Positions 43,130 through 52,517 of a stretch of DNA of 64,000 nt are shown here, piece after piece. The notes under the pieces are model-generated. The model saw only the letters and a list, made by a program, of their open reading frames with translations. It was not told the DNA's origin and ran no database searches. Origin of the DNA: CAYSRC01 sp964433495 (GTDB taxonomy: Bacteria; Bacillota; Clostridia; Oscillospirales; Ruminococcaceae); contig CAYSRC010000001.1 in the NCBI GenBank assembly GCA_964433495.1, forward strand, positions 93,027-157,026. Direction: 5' to 3'. Positions within the stretch are counted from its first letter, which is position 1; each line of letters starts with the position of its first letter. Both the position numbers and the translations under genes were made by a program.

Positions 43130-44371
43130 ATGAGAGCGGGCGGTCTTTGGAGCAGGAATTTCACGATAATCACCCTCGGTACGGTGATAAGCGCGATAGG
43201 CGGCACGGCGATGAACCTCGCGCTGAGCCTCGTTGTGTTCGACAAAACGGGTTCGACGCTGCTCAGCGGGCTGTACGCCTCGGCGGGTGTCATACCGAGC
43301 GCGGTGCTGCCGGTGCTGGTCGCGCCGGCGGTCGACAGGGGCAACAAAAAACGGCTCATTGTCGTGCTCGACTATCTCAGCGCGGCGGTTATGTTCGTCT
43401 TTCTCGCCTTTGTGCGCGCCAACGGCTTTGTGTACGCGGGCTACATCGTCTTCAGCCTTGTGCTCGGGTGCATTTCGGCCGTGTACGGCCTCGCCTACGA
43501 CAGCCTTTACCCCGAGCTGATCCCCGAGGGCTTCGCCCAAAAGGGGTACGCGGTGTCGTCGCTCATCTATCCGCTGGTGACGACGGTCATGTCACCCGCG
43601 GCGGCGCTCGTGTACTCAAGCGTCGGCATCGAGGCGCTGTTTGCCGCCGAGGGGGCGCTGCTCGCGCTTGCCGCGACCTGTGAAATCTTTATCGAGTATA
43701 ACTCCGCGCCCAAAAGCGCGGGTGTGTCCGGGGGGATAGGCGCCTATTTCAAGGACATCGCGGAGGGCGTGCGATATCTCAAAAAGGAAAAGGGGCTCGT
43801 GAGGATATACGCCTACATGTCCTTTGCGGTCTCGTCGAGCGAGGCAAACAGGCTCATGTCGGTCGCGCGGTTCAGGACAGGCGCGGGCCTCACCTCGGCG
43901 ATGTACTCGGTCCTTGCCTCGGCCGAGACGCTCGGCAGAATGCTCGGCGCGGCGGTGCACTACGCCGTGAGGATACCCGAGGGCAGCCGCTATAGGCTGA
44001 CGGTGTTCGTCTACACGGTGTACGAGCTTTTTGACGGCGCGCTGCTGTTTTTCGCCTTCCCTGTGATGCTTGCCGTCAAGTTCGTGCTCGGCTTTCTCGG
44101 CGTCAACACCGCGACGCTGCGCACGGCCGCCGTGCAGAGCTATCTGCCGGGCGGCATGAGGGCGAGGGTAAACGCGGTCTACAACGCGGTGAGCTACCTC
44201 GGCGTTTTGCTCGTCGGCCCCGTCGCGGGCGCGCTGGGCGAGGTCATGGATTACCGCGTTGTCGCGGCGCTCTTTTCGGCGCTGACCCTTGCGGCGATGC
44301 TCTGTCTTATCGTCAGGGGACGGGAGAGCGTCGAGCCGGTCTATTCGGCGAGGACGGACGGCGCGGACTGA
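43130..44371 (+). CDS. Major facilitator superfamily transporter
   Basis: The 413-residue carrier has 12 predicted helices and the MFS_3-like N-terminus NFTIITLGTVISAIGGTAMNLALSLVVFDKTGS, plus DRGNKKRLIVVLDYLSAA in the A-motif loop. It resembles drug or macrolide-type efflux proteins, but the substrate is not deducible. The ATG at 43130 follows a TTG at 43127 and has AAGGCGG about 8 nt upstream. It may be regulated by the TPR regulator just upstream. Confidence 0.85.
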   Translation: MRAGGLWSRNFTIITLGTVISAIGGTAMNLALSLVVFDKTGSTLLSGLYASAGVIPSAVLPVLVAPAVDRGNKKRLIVVLDYLSAAVMFVFLAFVRANGFVYAGYIVFSLVLGCISAVYGLAYDSLYPELIPEGFAQKGYAVSSLIYPLVTTVMSPAAALVYSSVGIEALFAAEGALLALAATCEIFIEYNSAPKSAGVSGGIGAYFKDIAEGVRYLKKEKGLVRIYAYMSFAVSSSEANRLMSVARFRTGAGLTSAMYSVLASAETLGRMLGAAVHYAVRIPEGSRYRLTVFVYTVYELFDGALLFFAFPVMLAVKFVLGFLGVNTATLRTAAVQSYLPGGMRARVNAVYNAVSYLGVLLVGPVAGALGEVMDYRVVAALFSALTLAAMLCLIVRGRESVEPVYSARTDGAD

Positions 44372-44373
44372 GC

Positions 44374-44447
44374 GCCCGCCGGGGCTTTCGGCGGGCGGGG
44401 ACACGGCAAAAGGAGTTCGCCGTTCCGTGCCGTTTTTCTTTTTTTGT
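44374..44447 (+). terminator. Terminator after the MFS gene
   Basis: GCCCGCCG/CGGCGGGC (44374-44396), then ACGGC pairing with GCCGT followed by TTTTTCTTTTTTT. The double structure with a long T run fits an intrinsic terminator. Confidence 0.6.
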
Positions 44448-44549
44448 TCACTCGGTGGATTTTTTTGCAAGGGCGGTATATAATCTATACTGCGAGCGGC
44501 CCGTCATCGGGCGCAAAAAACAAGGACAAGAGGATCGGGAGGTATTGCG

Positions 44550-45077
44550 ATGAAAAAGAGGTTGGCTTCGGCGGTTTCGATTTTGCTTATTGCGGCGGTG
44601 TGCCTTACGGGCTGCGGCGGGAAGTACGTGCAGGGGACGGTCAGCGGCGACACATGGACGAGCGAGTGGCTGGGCATGCGCTTCACCTGCCCCGACGGCA
44701 TGAGCATGGACGACCCCGCAAGCTACTCGGACGACACCGTTACATACGAGCTCGCCGCCTACGACGCGCTCGGCGGGACGAGTGTGATGGTGATGGTTCA
44801 AAAGACAAACGAGGACGTGGCGGCTCAGCTCGAGGACATCGAGGACATCGTGCACGATGCGCTCGGCGAAATCGACGTGACCGCGGGCGAAACAACCGAA
44901 AAGACGCTCGGCGGCGTCACCTTTACCGAAAAGCCGTGCGTGATGTCGAACACGGTTGCCTCGTTCTGCCTCAACATGTACTGCCTCTCGAAGGGCGGCT
45001 ATGCGGTGGGTATAATCATCCTCTCGCCGTCCGAGGACGATATCAGGGCTGTCGAGTCCGCTTTTGAGGCGCTGTGA
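44550..45077 (+). CDS. Lipoprotein, paralogue 2 (175 residues)
   Basis: The signal peptide MKKRLASAVSILLIAAVCLT ends at lipobox LTGC (lipidated C22). The mature protein starts GGKYVQGTVSGDTWTSEWLG and parallels lipoprotein 1 along its length (RFTCPDGM, LGGVTFTEK, MYCLSKGGY). Function is unknown. A TATAAT box is at about 44477-44482, its -35 partner less clear. The two copies bracket the TPR regulator and the MFS gene, suggesting duplication or shared control. Confidence 0.8.
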   Translation: MKKRLASAVSILLIAAVCLTGCGGKYVQGTVSGDTWTSEWLGMRFTCPDGMSMDDPASYSDDTVTYELAAYDALGGTSVMVMVQKTNEDVAAQLEDIEDIVHDALGEIDVTAGETTEKTLGGVTFTEKPCVMSNTVASFCLNMYCLSKGGYAVGIIILSPSEDDIRAVESAFEAL

Positions 45078-45102
45078 CCGCGCCCTGCGGGGAATTTTAA
45101 AT

Positions 45103-45142
45103 AACGGCTGTTTTGCGCGGGATGACGTAAAACGGCCGTTTT
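45103..45142 (+). terminator. Terminator after lipoprotein 2
   Basis: AACGGCTGTTTT pairs with AAAACGGCCGTT (one G-U pair), followed by TTGC. It lies just upstream of the alaS promoter. Confidence 0.6.
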
Positions 45143-45144
45143 GC

Positions 45145-45173
45145 TTGACAGAGCAAAGAAACTACCGTATAAT
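45145..45173 (+). promoter_or_regulatory. Consensus promoter of the alaS operon
   Basis: A perfect TTGACA (45145-45150), a 17-bp spacer and a perfect TATAAT (45168-45173) make this the best promoter in the window. Transcription would start near 45180, at the 5' end of the T-box leader. Confidence 0.85.
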
Positions 45174-45180
45174 TTCATTG

Positions 45181-45475
45181 TCGTATTTTTCTATGTCCCT
45201 TAAAAAGGAAAAAGGCAGTGAAGCGGGAAAAACCGCACCGGCTCCGTCACACAAGAGAACGCGCCCGGCGGCTGAAAGGCGCGCGGCGGACAAGGGCGGG
45301 CTGCCGCCCCGCAGAGCCCCGGCCCGAAGAGGGCGGCGAGCGCGCCGCGTTAAGGCGCAAACGAGAGGCGGCGCAGACGGCTTTTGCGCGCCGCAATGTG
45401 GGTGGTACCGCGGAAGTCGTGTTAAAAACGGCCTTCGTCCCTTGTAAGGGGCGTAGGTCTATATTTTTTTGCGGG
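45181..45475 (+). promoter_or_regulatory. T-box riboswitch, alanine-type by context
   Basis: The T-box core TGGGTGGTACCGCGG (45399-45413) is unmistakable. It is followed by a terminator hairpin (CCTTCGTCCCTT..GGGGCGTAGG, about 45432-45459) and a T7 run. Stem I occupies about 45195-45380 and is GC-rich. Uncharged tRNA binding would favour the antiterminator and let alaS be made. The specifier codon was not identified with confidence, so alanine is assigned from the downstream gene. Confidence 0.9.
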
Positions 45476-45501
45476 AAAATTAAAAAAACAGGGTGATTTT
45501 T

Positions 45502-48135
45502 ATGGAATGGACGGGTCTCAACCGCCTGCGCGAGATGTTCCTCGAGTTTTTCGAGCAGCGCGGGCACAACAGGATGGACAGCTTTTCCCTCGTGCCGCAG
45601 GACGACAAAAGCCTGCTGCTGATAAACTCGGGGATGGCGCCGCTCAAAAAGTACTTTCTCGGCCAGGCGAAGGTGCCGGGCAACCGGGCGACGACCTGCC
45701 AAAAGTGCATAAGGACCCCCGACATCGAAAACGTCGGGCACACCTCGCGCCACGGCACCTTTTTTGAGATGCTGGGCAACTTCTCGTTCGGCGACTACTT
45801 CAAGCGCGACGCGACGCGCTGGGCGTGGGAGTTTGTCACAAAGGTCGTCAAGATGCCGGTCGAGCGGCTGTACGTCTCGGTGTTCGAGGACGACGACGAG
45901 GCGTACGACATCTGGACAAAGGAGGTCGGCGTCGCCGAGGACCACATGGTCAGGCTCGGCCGCGAGGACAACTTTTGGGAGATAGGCTCGGGCCCGTGCG
46001 GCCCCTGCTCCGAGATATACTTTGACAGGGGCGAGGAGTACGGCTGCGGCAAGCCGACGTGCGGCGTCGGCTGCGACTGCGACCGCTATGTCGAGTTCTG
46101 GAACCTCGTGTTCACCCAGTTCATCTCGGACGGCAAGGGCGGCTACACAAAGATGGAGCACGGCAACATCGACACCGGCATGGGCCTCGAGCGCCTCGCG
46201 TGCATCTGCCAGGGGGTCGACAACCTGTTCGAGGTCGACACGATACAGAACATCATCAAGCACGTCGAGAAGATCGCGGGCGTGCGGTACAAAGAGGACG
46301 CGAAGGCCGACGTGTCGCTGCGCGTCATCACCGACCACATCCGCTCGACCGTCTTCATGATAGGGGACGGCATCGGCCCGTCCAACAGCGGGAGGGGCTA
46401 TGTCCTGCGCAGGCTGCTGCGCCGCGCGGCGCGCCACGGCAGGCTGCTCGGCATAGACAGGCCGTTCCTGTACGAGGTCGCGGATACCGTGATTCACGAA
46501 AACCTGCAAAGCTATCCCAACCTCAACGACAACGCCGAGTACATCAAGCGGGTCATCAAGGCCGAGGAGGAGACGTTCGCCAAGACCGTCGACCAGGGCT
46601 CGGCGCTGCTCGACGGCATCCTTGACGGGATGACGGCGAAGGGCGAGACGGTGCTCGACGGCGACACCGCCTTCAGGCTCAACGACACCTACGGCTTCCC
46701 GCTCGACCTCACCAAGGAGATCGCGGCCGAGCGCGGCTGCACCGTGGACGAGGACGGCTTTAAAAAGGCCCTCGACGAGCAGAAAAAGCGCTCGCGCGAG
46801 GACACGCTTAAGAATAAGGTGAGCTGGGAGACCGACCTCTACAAGGGCCTTGCGCTCGCGCCCACCGAGTTTGTGGGCTACGATACGCTCAGCTGCCGCG
46901 CGAGGATCGGCTTCATCGCCGCGTCGGGCGCGTCTGTCGAGACGGCGAGCGAGGGGGACGAGGTCACGGTGGTGCTCGACAGAACCCCGTTTTACGCCGA
47001 AAGCGGCGGACAGGTGGGCGACCGGGGCGTGCTCAAGGCGGGCATGGCAAGGGTCGAGATAAGCGACTGCCGCAAGACGCCCGAGGGGTACTACGCGCAC
47101 ACCGGCGTCGTGAGCGCGGGGGTCATCTCGGTCGGCGACGAGGCCGACGCCGAGGTGTGCGCCGACACGCGCCGCGCGACCATGCGCAACCACACGTCGG
47201 TGCACCTGCTCCAGGCGGCGCTGCGCGAGGTGCTCGGCGAGCACGTGCACCAGGCGGGCTCATATGTCGACAGCGAGCGCTCGCGCTTTGACTTCTCGCA
47301 CTACGAGGCGGTGAAGCCCGACGAGCTGAGGCGCGTGGAGGAGATCGTCAACCGCAAGATTCTCGAGGCGAGCGAGGTCATCCACCGGGTGCTGCCCATC
47401 GAGGAGGCCAAAAAGCTCGGCGCGCTCGCGCTGTTCGGCGAAAAGTACGGCGACGTCGTGCGGGTCATCGACGTGCCGGGCTATTCGGTCGAGTTCTGCG
47501 GCGGCACCCATGTGCACAACACTTCCGAGCTCGGGCTGTATAAGATATTGTCCGAGTCGTCGGTCGCCTCGGGTATCCGCAGGATAGAGGCCGTCACGGG
47601 CGCGGGGGTGCTCGCGCTGCTCGAGGAGCAGCAGCGCATCGTCGCCGACGCGGCGGCGGCGCTCAAGGCGGGCAGCGGGCGCGAGCTTGTCGGCAAGGCG
47701 CGTGCGGCGTCCGACAGGCTGCGCGAGCTCGAGCACGAGAACGGCGACCTCAAGGCAAAGCTCGCGAGCAGCGCCGTCGACGGCATGATGAACAGGTGCG
47801 TAGACGTGGACGGTGTAAAGGTCTTCGCACTTGAGACGGAGGGCGGCGCGGACGCGCTTCGCGCCGCCGCCGACGAGATAAAGGGCCGCTGCGCAGACGC
47901 GGTCGTGCTGCTCGCGTCGACGAGCGGCGGCAGGGTCACGCTGTGCGCGGCGTGCGGCCCCGAGGCGGTCAAGCGCGGCGTAAAGGCGGGCGACCTCGTC
48001 AAGCGCGCCGCGGCTGCCGTCGGCGGCTCGGGCGGCGGCAAGCACGACATGGCGATGGCGGGCGGCAAGCAGCCGGAAAAGATCCCTGCGGCGCTCGAGG
48101 GCGCGGCCGGCATCGTCAAAGAGCTGCTGGGCTGA
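45502..48135 (+). CDS. alaS: Alanyl-tRNA synthetase
   Basis: The 877-residue class II synthetase charges tRNA-Ala. The catalytic core has NSGMAPLKKYFLGQ, RHGTFFEMLGNFSFGDYFK and GMGLERL. The editing domain has the HTSVHLLQAALREVLG His motif and CGGTHVHNT. A C-terminal C-Ala/DHHA1 region (GGSGGGKHDMAMAGGK) is complete. An AGGGTGA site lies before the ATG at 45502; a GTG nine bases earlier is less likely. It is controlled by the T-box leader. Confidence 0.98.
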   Translation: MEWTGLNRLREMFLEFFEQRGHNRMDSFSLVPQDDKSLLLINSGMAPLKKYFLGQAKVPGNRATTCQKCIRTPDIENVGHTSRHGTFFEMLGNFSFGDYFKRDATRWAWEFVTKVVKMPVERLYVSVFEDDDEAYDIWTKEVGVAEDHMVRLGREDNFWEIGSGPCGPCSEIYFDRGEEYGCGKPTCGVGCDCDRYVEFWNLVFTQFISDGKGGYTKMEHGNIDTGMGLERLACICQGVDNLFEVDTIQNIIKHVEKIAGVRYKEDAKADVSLRVITDHIRSTVFMIGDGIGPSNSGRGYVLRRLLRRAARHGRLLGIDRPFLYEVADTVIHENLQSYPNLNDNAEYIKRVIKAEEETFAKTVDQGSALLDGILDGMTAKGETVLDGDTAFRLNDTYGFPLDLTKEIAAERGCTVDEDGFKKALDEQKKRSREDTLKNKVSWETDLYKGLALAPTEFVGYDTLSCRARIGFIAASGASVETASEGDEVTVVLDRTPFYAESGGQVGDRGVLKAGMARVEISDCRKTPEGYYAHTGVVSAGVISVGDEADAEVCADTRRATMRNHTSVHLLQAALREVLGEHVHQAGSYVDSERSRFDFSHYEAVKPDELRRVEEIVNRKILEASEVIHRVLPIEEAKKLGALALFGEKYGDVVRVIDVPGYSVEFCGGTHVHNTSELGLYKILSESSVASGIRRIEAVTGAGVLALLEEQQRIVADAAAALKAGSGRELVGKARAASDRLRELEHENGDLKAKLASSAVDGMMNRCVDVDGVKVFALETEGGADALRAAADEIKGRCADAVVLLASTSGGRVTLCAACGPEAVKRGVKAGDLVKRAAAAVGGSGGGKHDMAMAGGKQPEKIPAALEGAAGIVKELLG

Positions 48136-48267
48136 GATTAAGCGCCGAAGAACGGTTCGCGAACGGCGCTGTGTGCGCAGACGCAGACACGGACAATTGG
48201 TTTTGTCGAGATAAAACGAATTATATTCTAAATAATATACGGGGTTTGCCGAAAGGAGGGTGAAAAA

Positions 48268-48609
48268 ATGGGGGACTGTCTTTTCTGCTCGATTGCGAGC
48301 GGCGACGTCCAAAGCGAGATAATTTATGAGGACGAGGTGTGCGTCGCGTTCAACGACATCGCGCCGCAGGCACCGGTGCACTTCTGCGTCATCCCGCGCG
48401 AGCACATCGCGGGCGCGGGGGACATAACGCCCGAAAACAGCGCGGTCGTCGCGCACATCTTTGAGGTCATCGCGCGGCTCGCGGAGCGGATGTCGATACG
48501 CGACGGCTTCAGGGTCGTGACAAATGTCGGCGAGGACGGCGGACAGAGCATCAGGCACCTTCACTTCCATGTCCTCGGCGGAAGGAAGCTCAACTGGCCT
48601 CCGGGCTGA
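48268..48609 (+). CDS. HIT family nucleotide hydrolase (HinT-like)
   Basis: The 113-residue protein has the histidine triad HLHFHVLGG (H97, H99, H101), an N-terminal CLFCSIASGDV zinc-ribbon-like pair and FNDIAPQAPVHFCVIPREH. HinT hydrolyses aminoacyl- and lipoyl-adenylates and AMP-lysine-type compounds. GGAGGG lies 8 nt upstream. It comes 130 bp after alaS in the same direction, a common arrangement. Confidence 0.94.
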   Translation: MGDCLFCSIASGDVQSEIIYEDEVCVAFNDIAPQAPVHFCVIPREHIAGAGDITPENSAVVAHIFEVIARLAERMSIRDGFRVVTNVGEDGGQSIRHLHFHVLGGRKLNWPPG

Positions 48610-48719
48610 TCCAAAAGATACACAGGCGGCGGGCTGCGGCGGCAGGTTGTCCGTCCCGCCCGCGCAACAACATTTACAAACGGCCGCGCCCGAGCGCGCC
48701 GCAAAAAGGAGTTTCGATT

Positions 48720-49262
48720 ATGAGCACTTATGAGCTGAAGGTTGCCGGCCTCACCCGGCAGCTCCCCATCTGCAAGGTCAACGACGAGCTGTCGATTGCG
48801 GCCTTTATCATGTTTTCCGACGTAGAGGTGACGGTCGCGTGCGCATCCGAGCTGCTGAAAAAGCTGCCCGAGTTTGACATCATCGTCACCGCCGAGGCAA
48901 AGGGTATCCCCCTCGCCTACGAGATGGCGCGCCAGAGCGGAAAAAACTATGTCGTCTGCCGCAAGATGAGCAAGCTTTATATGCGCACGCCCATCGAGGT
49001 GTCGGTCAAGTCGATTACCACCGCGAGGATGCAGACGCTGTTCCTGGACGCCGACGAGATGAAGATGCTCGAGGGCAAGCGGGTGGTCATCGTCGACGAC
49101 GTCATCAGCACGGGCGGTTCGCTCTACGCGCTCGAGACCATCGTGCAAAAGTCGGGCGCGATCATCGCGGCCAAGGCGGCGGTGCTCGCCGAGGGCGTCG
49201 CGGCCGACCGGGACGACATCATCTATCTCGAAAAGCTCCCCACCTTCGAGAAGACGAAGTAA
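48720..49262 (+). CDS. Purine phosphoribosyltransferase (Apt/Xpt-like)
   Basis: This 180-residue type I PRTase has the PRPP-binding loop VVIVDDVISTGGSL and an upstream DIIVTAEAKGIPLAYEMA PPi loop. It resembles adenine/xanthine phosphoribosyltransferase-like proteins but lacks an obvious specificity motif. It probably salvages a purine base onto PRPP, or acts as a regulatory homologue. It precedes comEC by 130 bp with a terminator in between. Confidence 0.87.
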   Translation: MSTYELKVAGLTRQLPICKVNDELSIAAFIMFSDVEVTVACASELLKKLPEFDIIVTAEAKGIPLAYEMARQSGKNYVVCRKMSKLYMRTPIEVSVKSITTARMQTLFLDADEMKMLEGKRVVIVDDVISTGGSLYALETIVQKSGAIIAAKAAVLAEGVAADRDDIIYLEKLPTFEKTK

Positions 49263-49277
49263 TCGGATGTTTTTGTT

Positions 49278-49315
49278 GCGGCCCCTTCCCCGCAGGACAG
49301 CGAGGGAGGGGCCGC
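49278..49315 (+). terminator. Hairpin terminator after the phosphoribosyltransferase gene
   Basis: GCGGCCCCTTCCC (49278-49290) pairs with GGGAGGGGCCGC (49304-49315) with one bulge, then a short T stretch (GTTTA). Confidence 0.5.
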
Positions 49316-49389
49316 GTTTAACGGCGGGCGCCCTGCCGCAATCTCAAAAAGCATGATTCAACAAGCTAAAACAAAGGGGGGCGTTCTCG

Positions 49390-51396
49390 ATGAAAAGGCC
49401 GTTTGCCGTCGCGGGGTTTGGCTACGCCGCTGCGCTTGCGGCCTTTTTCACTGCGGGGATCGGCTGGCCCCTTGTTGCGGCGGCGGTGCTTCCCGCCGTA
49501 TGGTTTGTCATAGGCAGAAAAATCGGCAGGGCCGTCTCCCTTTGGGTGTGCATTGTGCTCTTCGCGGTGACCGCGGCGGCATTTGTCGCTTACATGGGTG
49601 CGCAGGACGCGCTGTCAAGGTCGCTCGAGCTGTGCACCCGCGAGGGCGCGGCGCTCGATGTGACGGTGCGCTCGCACGTCGACTACCCGAACAGCACCCT
49701 GTACAGGTGCCGGGTGGATGCGGTCGACGGCGAAAGGGTGAGCAACACCTCGCTCTCCTTCTTTTCGGCATACGGGCTCGAGGACGGGCGCAGATATACC
49801 CTTGCGGGGGAGTTCACAGTCTACCGCGCCGACGCGGCCGAGGGGCTTTCGCTCGACGCCGAGGGTGTCAGACCCGTGCGCGACCTCGGGGTGTCCGCCG
49901 TCACCGATTTTATCCTGCGCACGAGGCGCGCGGCCGACGGGGCAATCCGCCGGTACCTCGACGGGGAGGGCGCGGCGCTCTGCCTCGCGCTCATCACGGG
50001 CGACCGCTCGGGGCTGTCGCTCGAGACGCGTCTCAGCTTTTCGCGCACCGGCATCGTCCACATTCTGGCGGTGTCGGGGCTGCACATCTCGATCTTGTTC
50101 GGCTGTCTTGCGGGGCTTTTCAAGCGTCTGGGCGTCGGCGTCGGGCCGACGGTCGTCCTGCTCGGGTCGTTCGGCGTGTTCGCGTGCCTCTTCTACGGCA
50201 TGACCCCGTCGGTGATGCGGGCGTGCATCATGGGGATGACGGGCTTTGCGGGCGACGCGCTGGTGCGCAGGCAGGACGCGGCCAACACCATGGGCCTTGC
50301 CGCCCTTGCGGTGCTCCTGCCGTTCCCCGGCGCGGTGACGGGCGCGTCGTTTTTGCTGTCGTTCGGGTGCTGCGGGGCGATACGGCTTGTGTTCCCGGCG
50401 CTCGAGCGGCGGATGGACGGCGCTCTCCCGGGCGAGGGGCTGTTCGCACGCGCCGCCTGCGGGGCGCTCAAGGCGGCGGCGCTCAGCGTCACCGTCAACC
50501 TGTGCATACTCCCCGTGCTCATGTTCTTTGACATGGAGCTCTCGCTTGTTGCGGTCGTGATGAGCCCGCTTGCCGTTGCGGCGGTCGGCGCGCTCATGCC
50601 GCTTATCCTGCTGCTGTGCGCGCTGTCGGGCGTGCGGGCTTTGGCATTGGCGCCCGCCCTGCTGTGCAGGCTTTTGTCGGGCGCGATTCTCGGCGCGTCC
50701 GGGTTCCTTTCGGGCCTTGCGTTCGCGAGCATCCCCGCACGGTCGCCGTGGACGGCGGCGTGCTTTGCGGGGTGCCTTGTGCTGGTGATAATCAATCGCC
50801 TCTCGCGCGGGAGGGTATCCGCGCGCTTGACGCTTGTGTGCTGCTGCGCGGTCGTCCTGTGCGCGGCGGGCAGCTTTTGGGCGTTCGGCCGCGGCAGAAC
50901 CGTGCTGACCGTCTACCGCGACGACGGAATCCTGCTGACGCGCGACGGCAAAAGCGCCGCCGTGCTGTACACCTCGTCGCAAAACGACATGCTGTATATC
51001 GACAACTATCTGCGTTTGCATTTTGCCGAGACCCCCGAACATGTTATAATATCAAGGGCGAACGTCGGGCTCGCGGCCGAGCGCGCGGCGCAGGTGTTTG
51101 AGGGCTGCGCCGCAGTGGGGTACGGCGAGCTTGAGGGGGAGGTCGACCTTCTCGGCTTTTCGGTCGAGACGCGGGGCAGGTACGCGGTGCTCTTCACCGC
51201 GCCCGACGGCACGACGGTGCTTGCCCTCACGCGCGACGACCCCGAGCTTTTGGACGAGCTCGGGCCGGACGTTGTGATCGCGACCGAGCGCGAGCGCGGC
51301 TACACCGTCTATGCGGGCGGGGCCGCAAGCGACTTTGAAAGCGGCGAGAGGTCGAGCTATATTGTGGGCGGCGGAACCGCGAGAAGGGTGGACTGA
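49390..51396 (+). CDS. comEC: ComEC/Rec2-family DNA uptake channel, degenerate hydrolase domain
   Basis: The 668-residue membrane protein contains the Competence domain motif GIVHILAVSGLHISILFGCL and many hydrophobic helices through about residue 495. An N-terminal OB-like extracytoplasmic region (about 70-160) precedes it. The C-terminal domain that normally carries an MBL hydrolase is short and has no HxHxDH metal motif, so DNA nicking or degradation may be lost. No comEA or comF is present. The stop is directly followed by the holA start, so the two are one unit. Confidence 0.85.
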   Translation: MKRPFAVAGFGYAAALAAFFTAGIGWPLVAAAVLPAVWFVIGRKIGRAVSLWVCIVLFAVTAAAFVAYMGAQDALSRSLELCTREGAALDVTVRSHVDYPNSTLYRCRVDAVDGERVSNTSLSFFSAYGLEDGRRYTLAGEFTVYRADAAEGLSLDAEGVRPVRDLGVSAVTDFILRTRRAADGAIRRYLDGEGAALCLALITGDRSGLSLETRLSFSRTGIVHILAVSGLHISILFGCLAGLFKRLGVGVGPTVVLLGSFGVFACLFYGMTPSVMRACIMGMTGFAGDALVRRQDAANTMGLAALAVLLPFPGAVTGASFLLSFGCCGAIRLVFPALERRMDGALPGEGLFARAACGALKAAALSVTVNLCILPVLMFFDMELSLVAVVMSPLAVAAVGALMPLILLLCALSGVRALALAPALLCRLLSGAILGASGFLSGLAFASIPARSPWTAACFAGCLVLVIINRLSRGRVSARLTLVCCCAVVLCAAGSFWAFGRGRTVLTVYRDDGILLTRDGKSAAVLYTSSQNDMLYIDNYLRLHFAETPEHVIISRANVGLAAERAAQVFEGCAAVGYGELEGEVDLLGFSVETRGRYAVLFTAPDGTTVLALTRDDPELLDELGPDVVIATERERGYTVYAGGAASDFESGERSSYIVGGGTARRVD

Positions 51397-52440
51397 ATGA
51401 AAAACCTGAGGTCTGGCGAGCTTAAAAAAGCGCTTAACGACGGCATCCTGCGGCTGTATCTCGTTGCGGGCGACGACGAGTTTTTGCTCGACTCGGCCGA
51501 AAACGCCATCCTCGCAAAGCTTGCGGAGGAGGGCGCGGACGAGCCGGTGCGCCTCGACTTTGAGGACGCGGACGAGGAACGGCTGCGGGCGGTCTTTTTC
51601 AGTGTGTCCTTTTTCGGAGCGCGCCGCTCGGCGGTTTTGAGGGGGGTCGGCGTCTCCAAAGCCCTTTTGAGCGAAGCGCGCAAAAAGCTGCTGCGCGAGC
51701 TTTTTGCCGACCTGCCCGACGACCTCACCGTCATCCTGCGCTATGCCGACGCGGGCGCGCGCAGGTTTTCCGTGCCGAAGTCGCTCGTCGAGCTCGTCGG
51801 CGAATGCCGGGACAGCGCCGTGGTCACGTGCGAGCGTGCCGCGGTGAACCCTGCGGCGGCAGCGGCAAGAATGATAAAAAACGAGGGCTGCAGCGCCTGC
51901 GACCGCGTCGTGTCCGAGATAGTCGAGCGCTGCGGCGACGACCTCATGTCGATGAGCAACGAGATAAAAAAGCTCGCCTCGCTGGCGTCGGGCGGCGAGA
52001 TAACGGCCGAGCATGTGCGGGCGCTGTGTATCTCGGGCTGCGAGGACAACGTGTACGCCATGCTGAGCGCACTCGAGGCCGGGCGGATAAAGGACGCCCT
52101 TGCGGTGCTTGAGGACATGCTGGACATGAAGACCGACCCGCTTATGATCTCCTCGACGATGAACATCGCCTTTTTAAACAGCTACCGCGCCCGGCTCGCG
52201 AAGGAAAAGGGGCTGCCCGTGCGGTATCTCGAGGACAGCTTCGGCTATAAAAAGAACGACAGGCGGCTCGCCGTCGCGATGAGCCGGTGCGGGAGGTATT
52301 CGGTGCGGCAGCTGGAGCGGATAATCGAGCTGCTGTACGAGCTCGACGCAAAGCTCAAGTCGTCCAAGGCGGAGGGACGAATTGTGCTCGAGCAGTATAT
52401 TGTGCGGATTGCGCTCGAGATAAAAAACGGGCTTGCCTGA
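51397..52440 (+). CDS. holA: DNA polymerase III delta subunit
   Basis: This 347-residue clamp-loader subunit has the N-terminal LYLVAGDDEFLLDSAENAI, VFFSVSFFGARRSAVLRGV and DDLTVILRYADAGARRF region of domain I, and C-terminal DSFGYKKNDRRLAVAMSRCGRYSVRQLERIIELLYELDAKLKSS. Delta opens the sliding clamp. It starts immediately after the comEC stop, a conserved pairing in Firmicutes. Confidence 0.94.
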   Translation: MKNLRSGELKKALNDGILRLYLVAGDDEFLLDSAENAILAKLAEEGADEPVRLDFEDADEERLRAVFFSVSFFGARRSAVLRGVGVSKALLSEARKKLLRELFADLPDDLTVILRYADAGARRFSVPKSLVELVGECRDSAVVTCERAAVNPAAAAARMIKNEGCSACDRVVSEIVERCGDDLMSMSNEIKKLASLASGGEITAEHVRALCISGCEDNVYAMLSALEAGRIKDALAVLEDMLDMKTDPLMISSTMNIAFLNSYRARLAKEKGLPVRYLEDSFGYKKNDRRLAVAMSRCGRYSVRQLERIIELLYELDAKLKSSKAEGRIVLEQYIVRIALEIKNGLA

Positions 52441-52467
52441 CGGACGGCGCGTCTGCTCCGGGTGAAG

Positions 52468-52517
52468 ACAAAACGGGGCGTCGCCGCTCTTGTCTGCCGC
52501 CGTCAGGGCCGTTTTGT
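52468..52517 (+). terminator. Weak hairpin after holA, and the 340-bp gap to the next gene
   Basis: ACAAAACGG (52468-52476) can pair with CCGTTTTGT (52509-52517) over a 32-nt loop. The gap 52441-52780 becomes AT-rich after 52555 and contains TTCGACA at 52577-52583, which reads TGTCGAA on the other strand, the Spo0A-box core. TTTCGAC recurs at 52606. No gene is seen in the gap. Confidence 0.35.
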
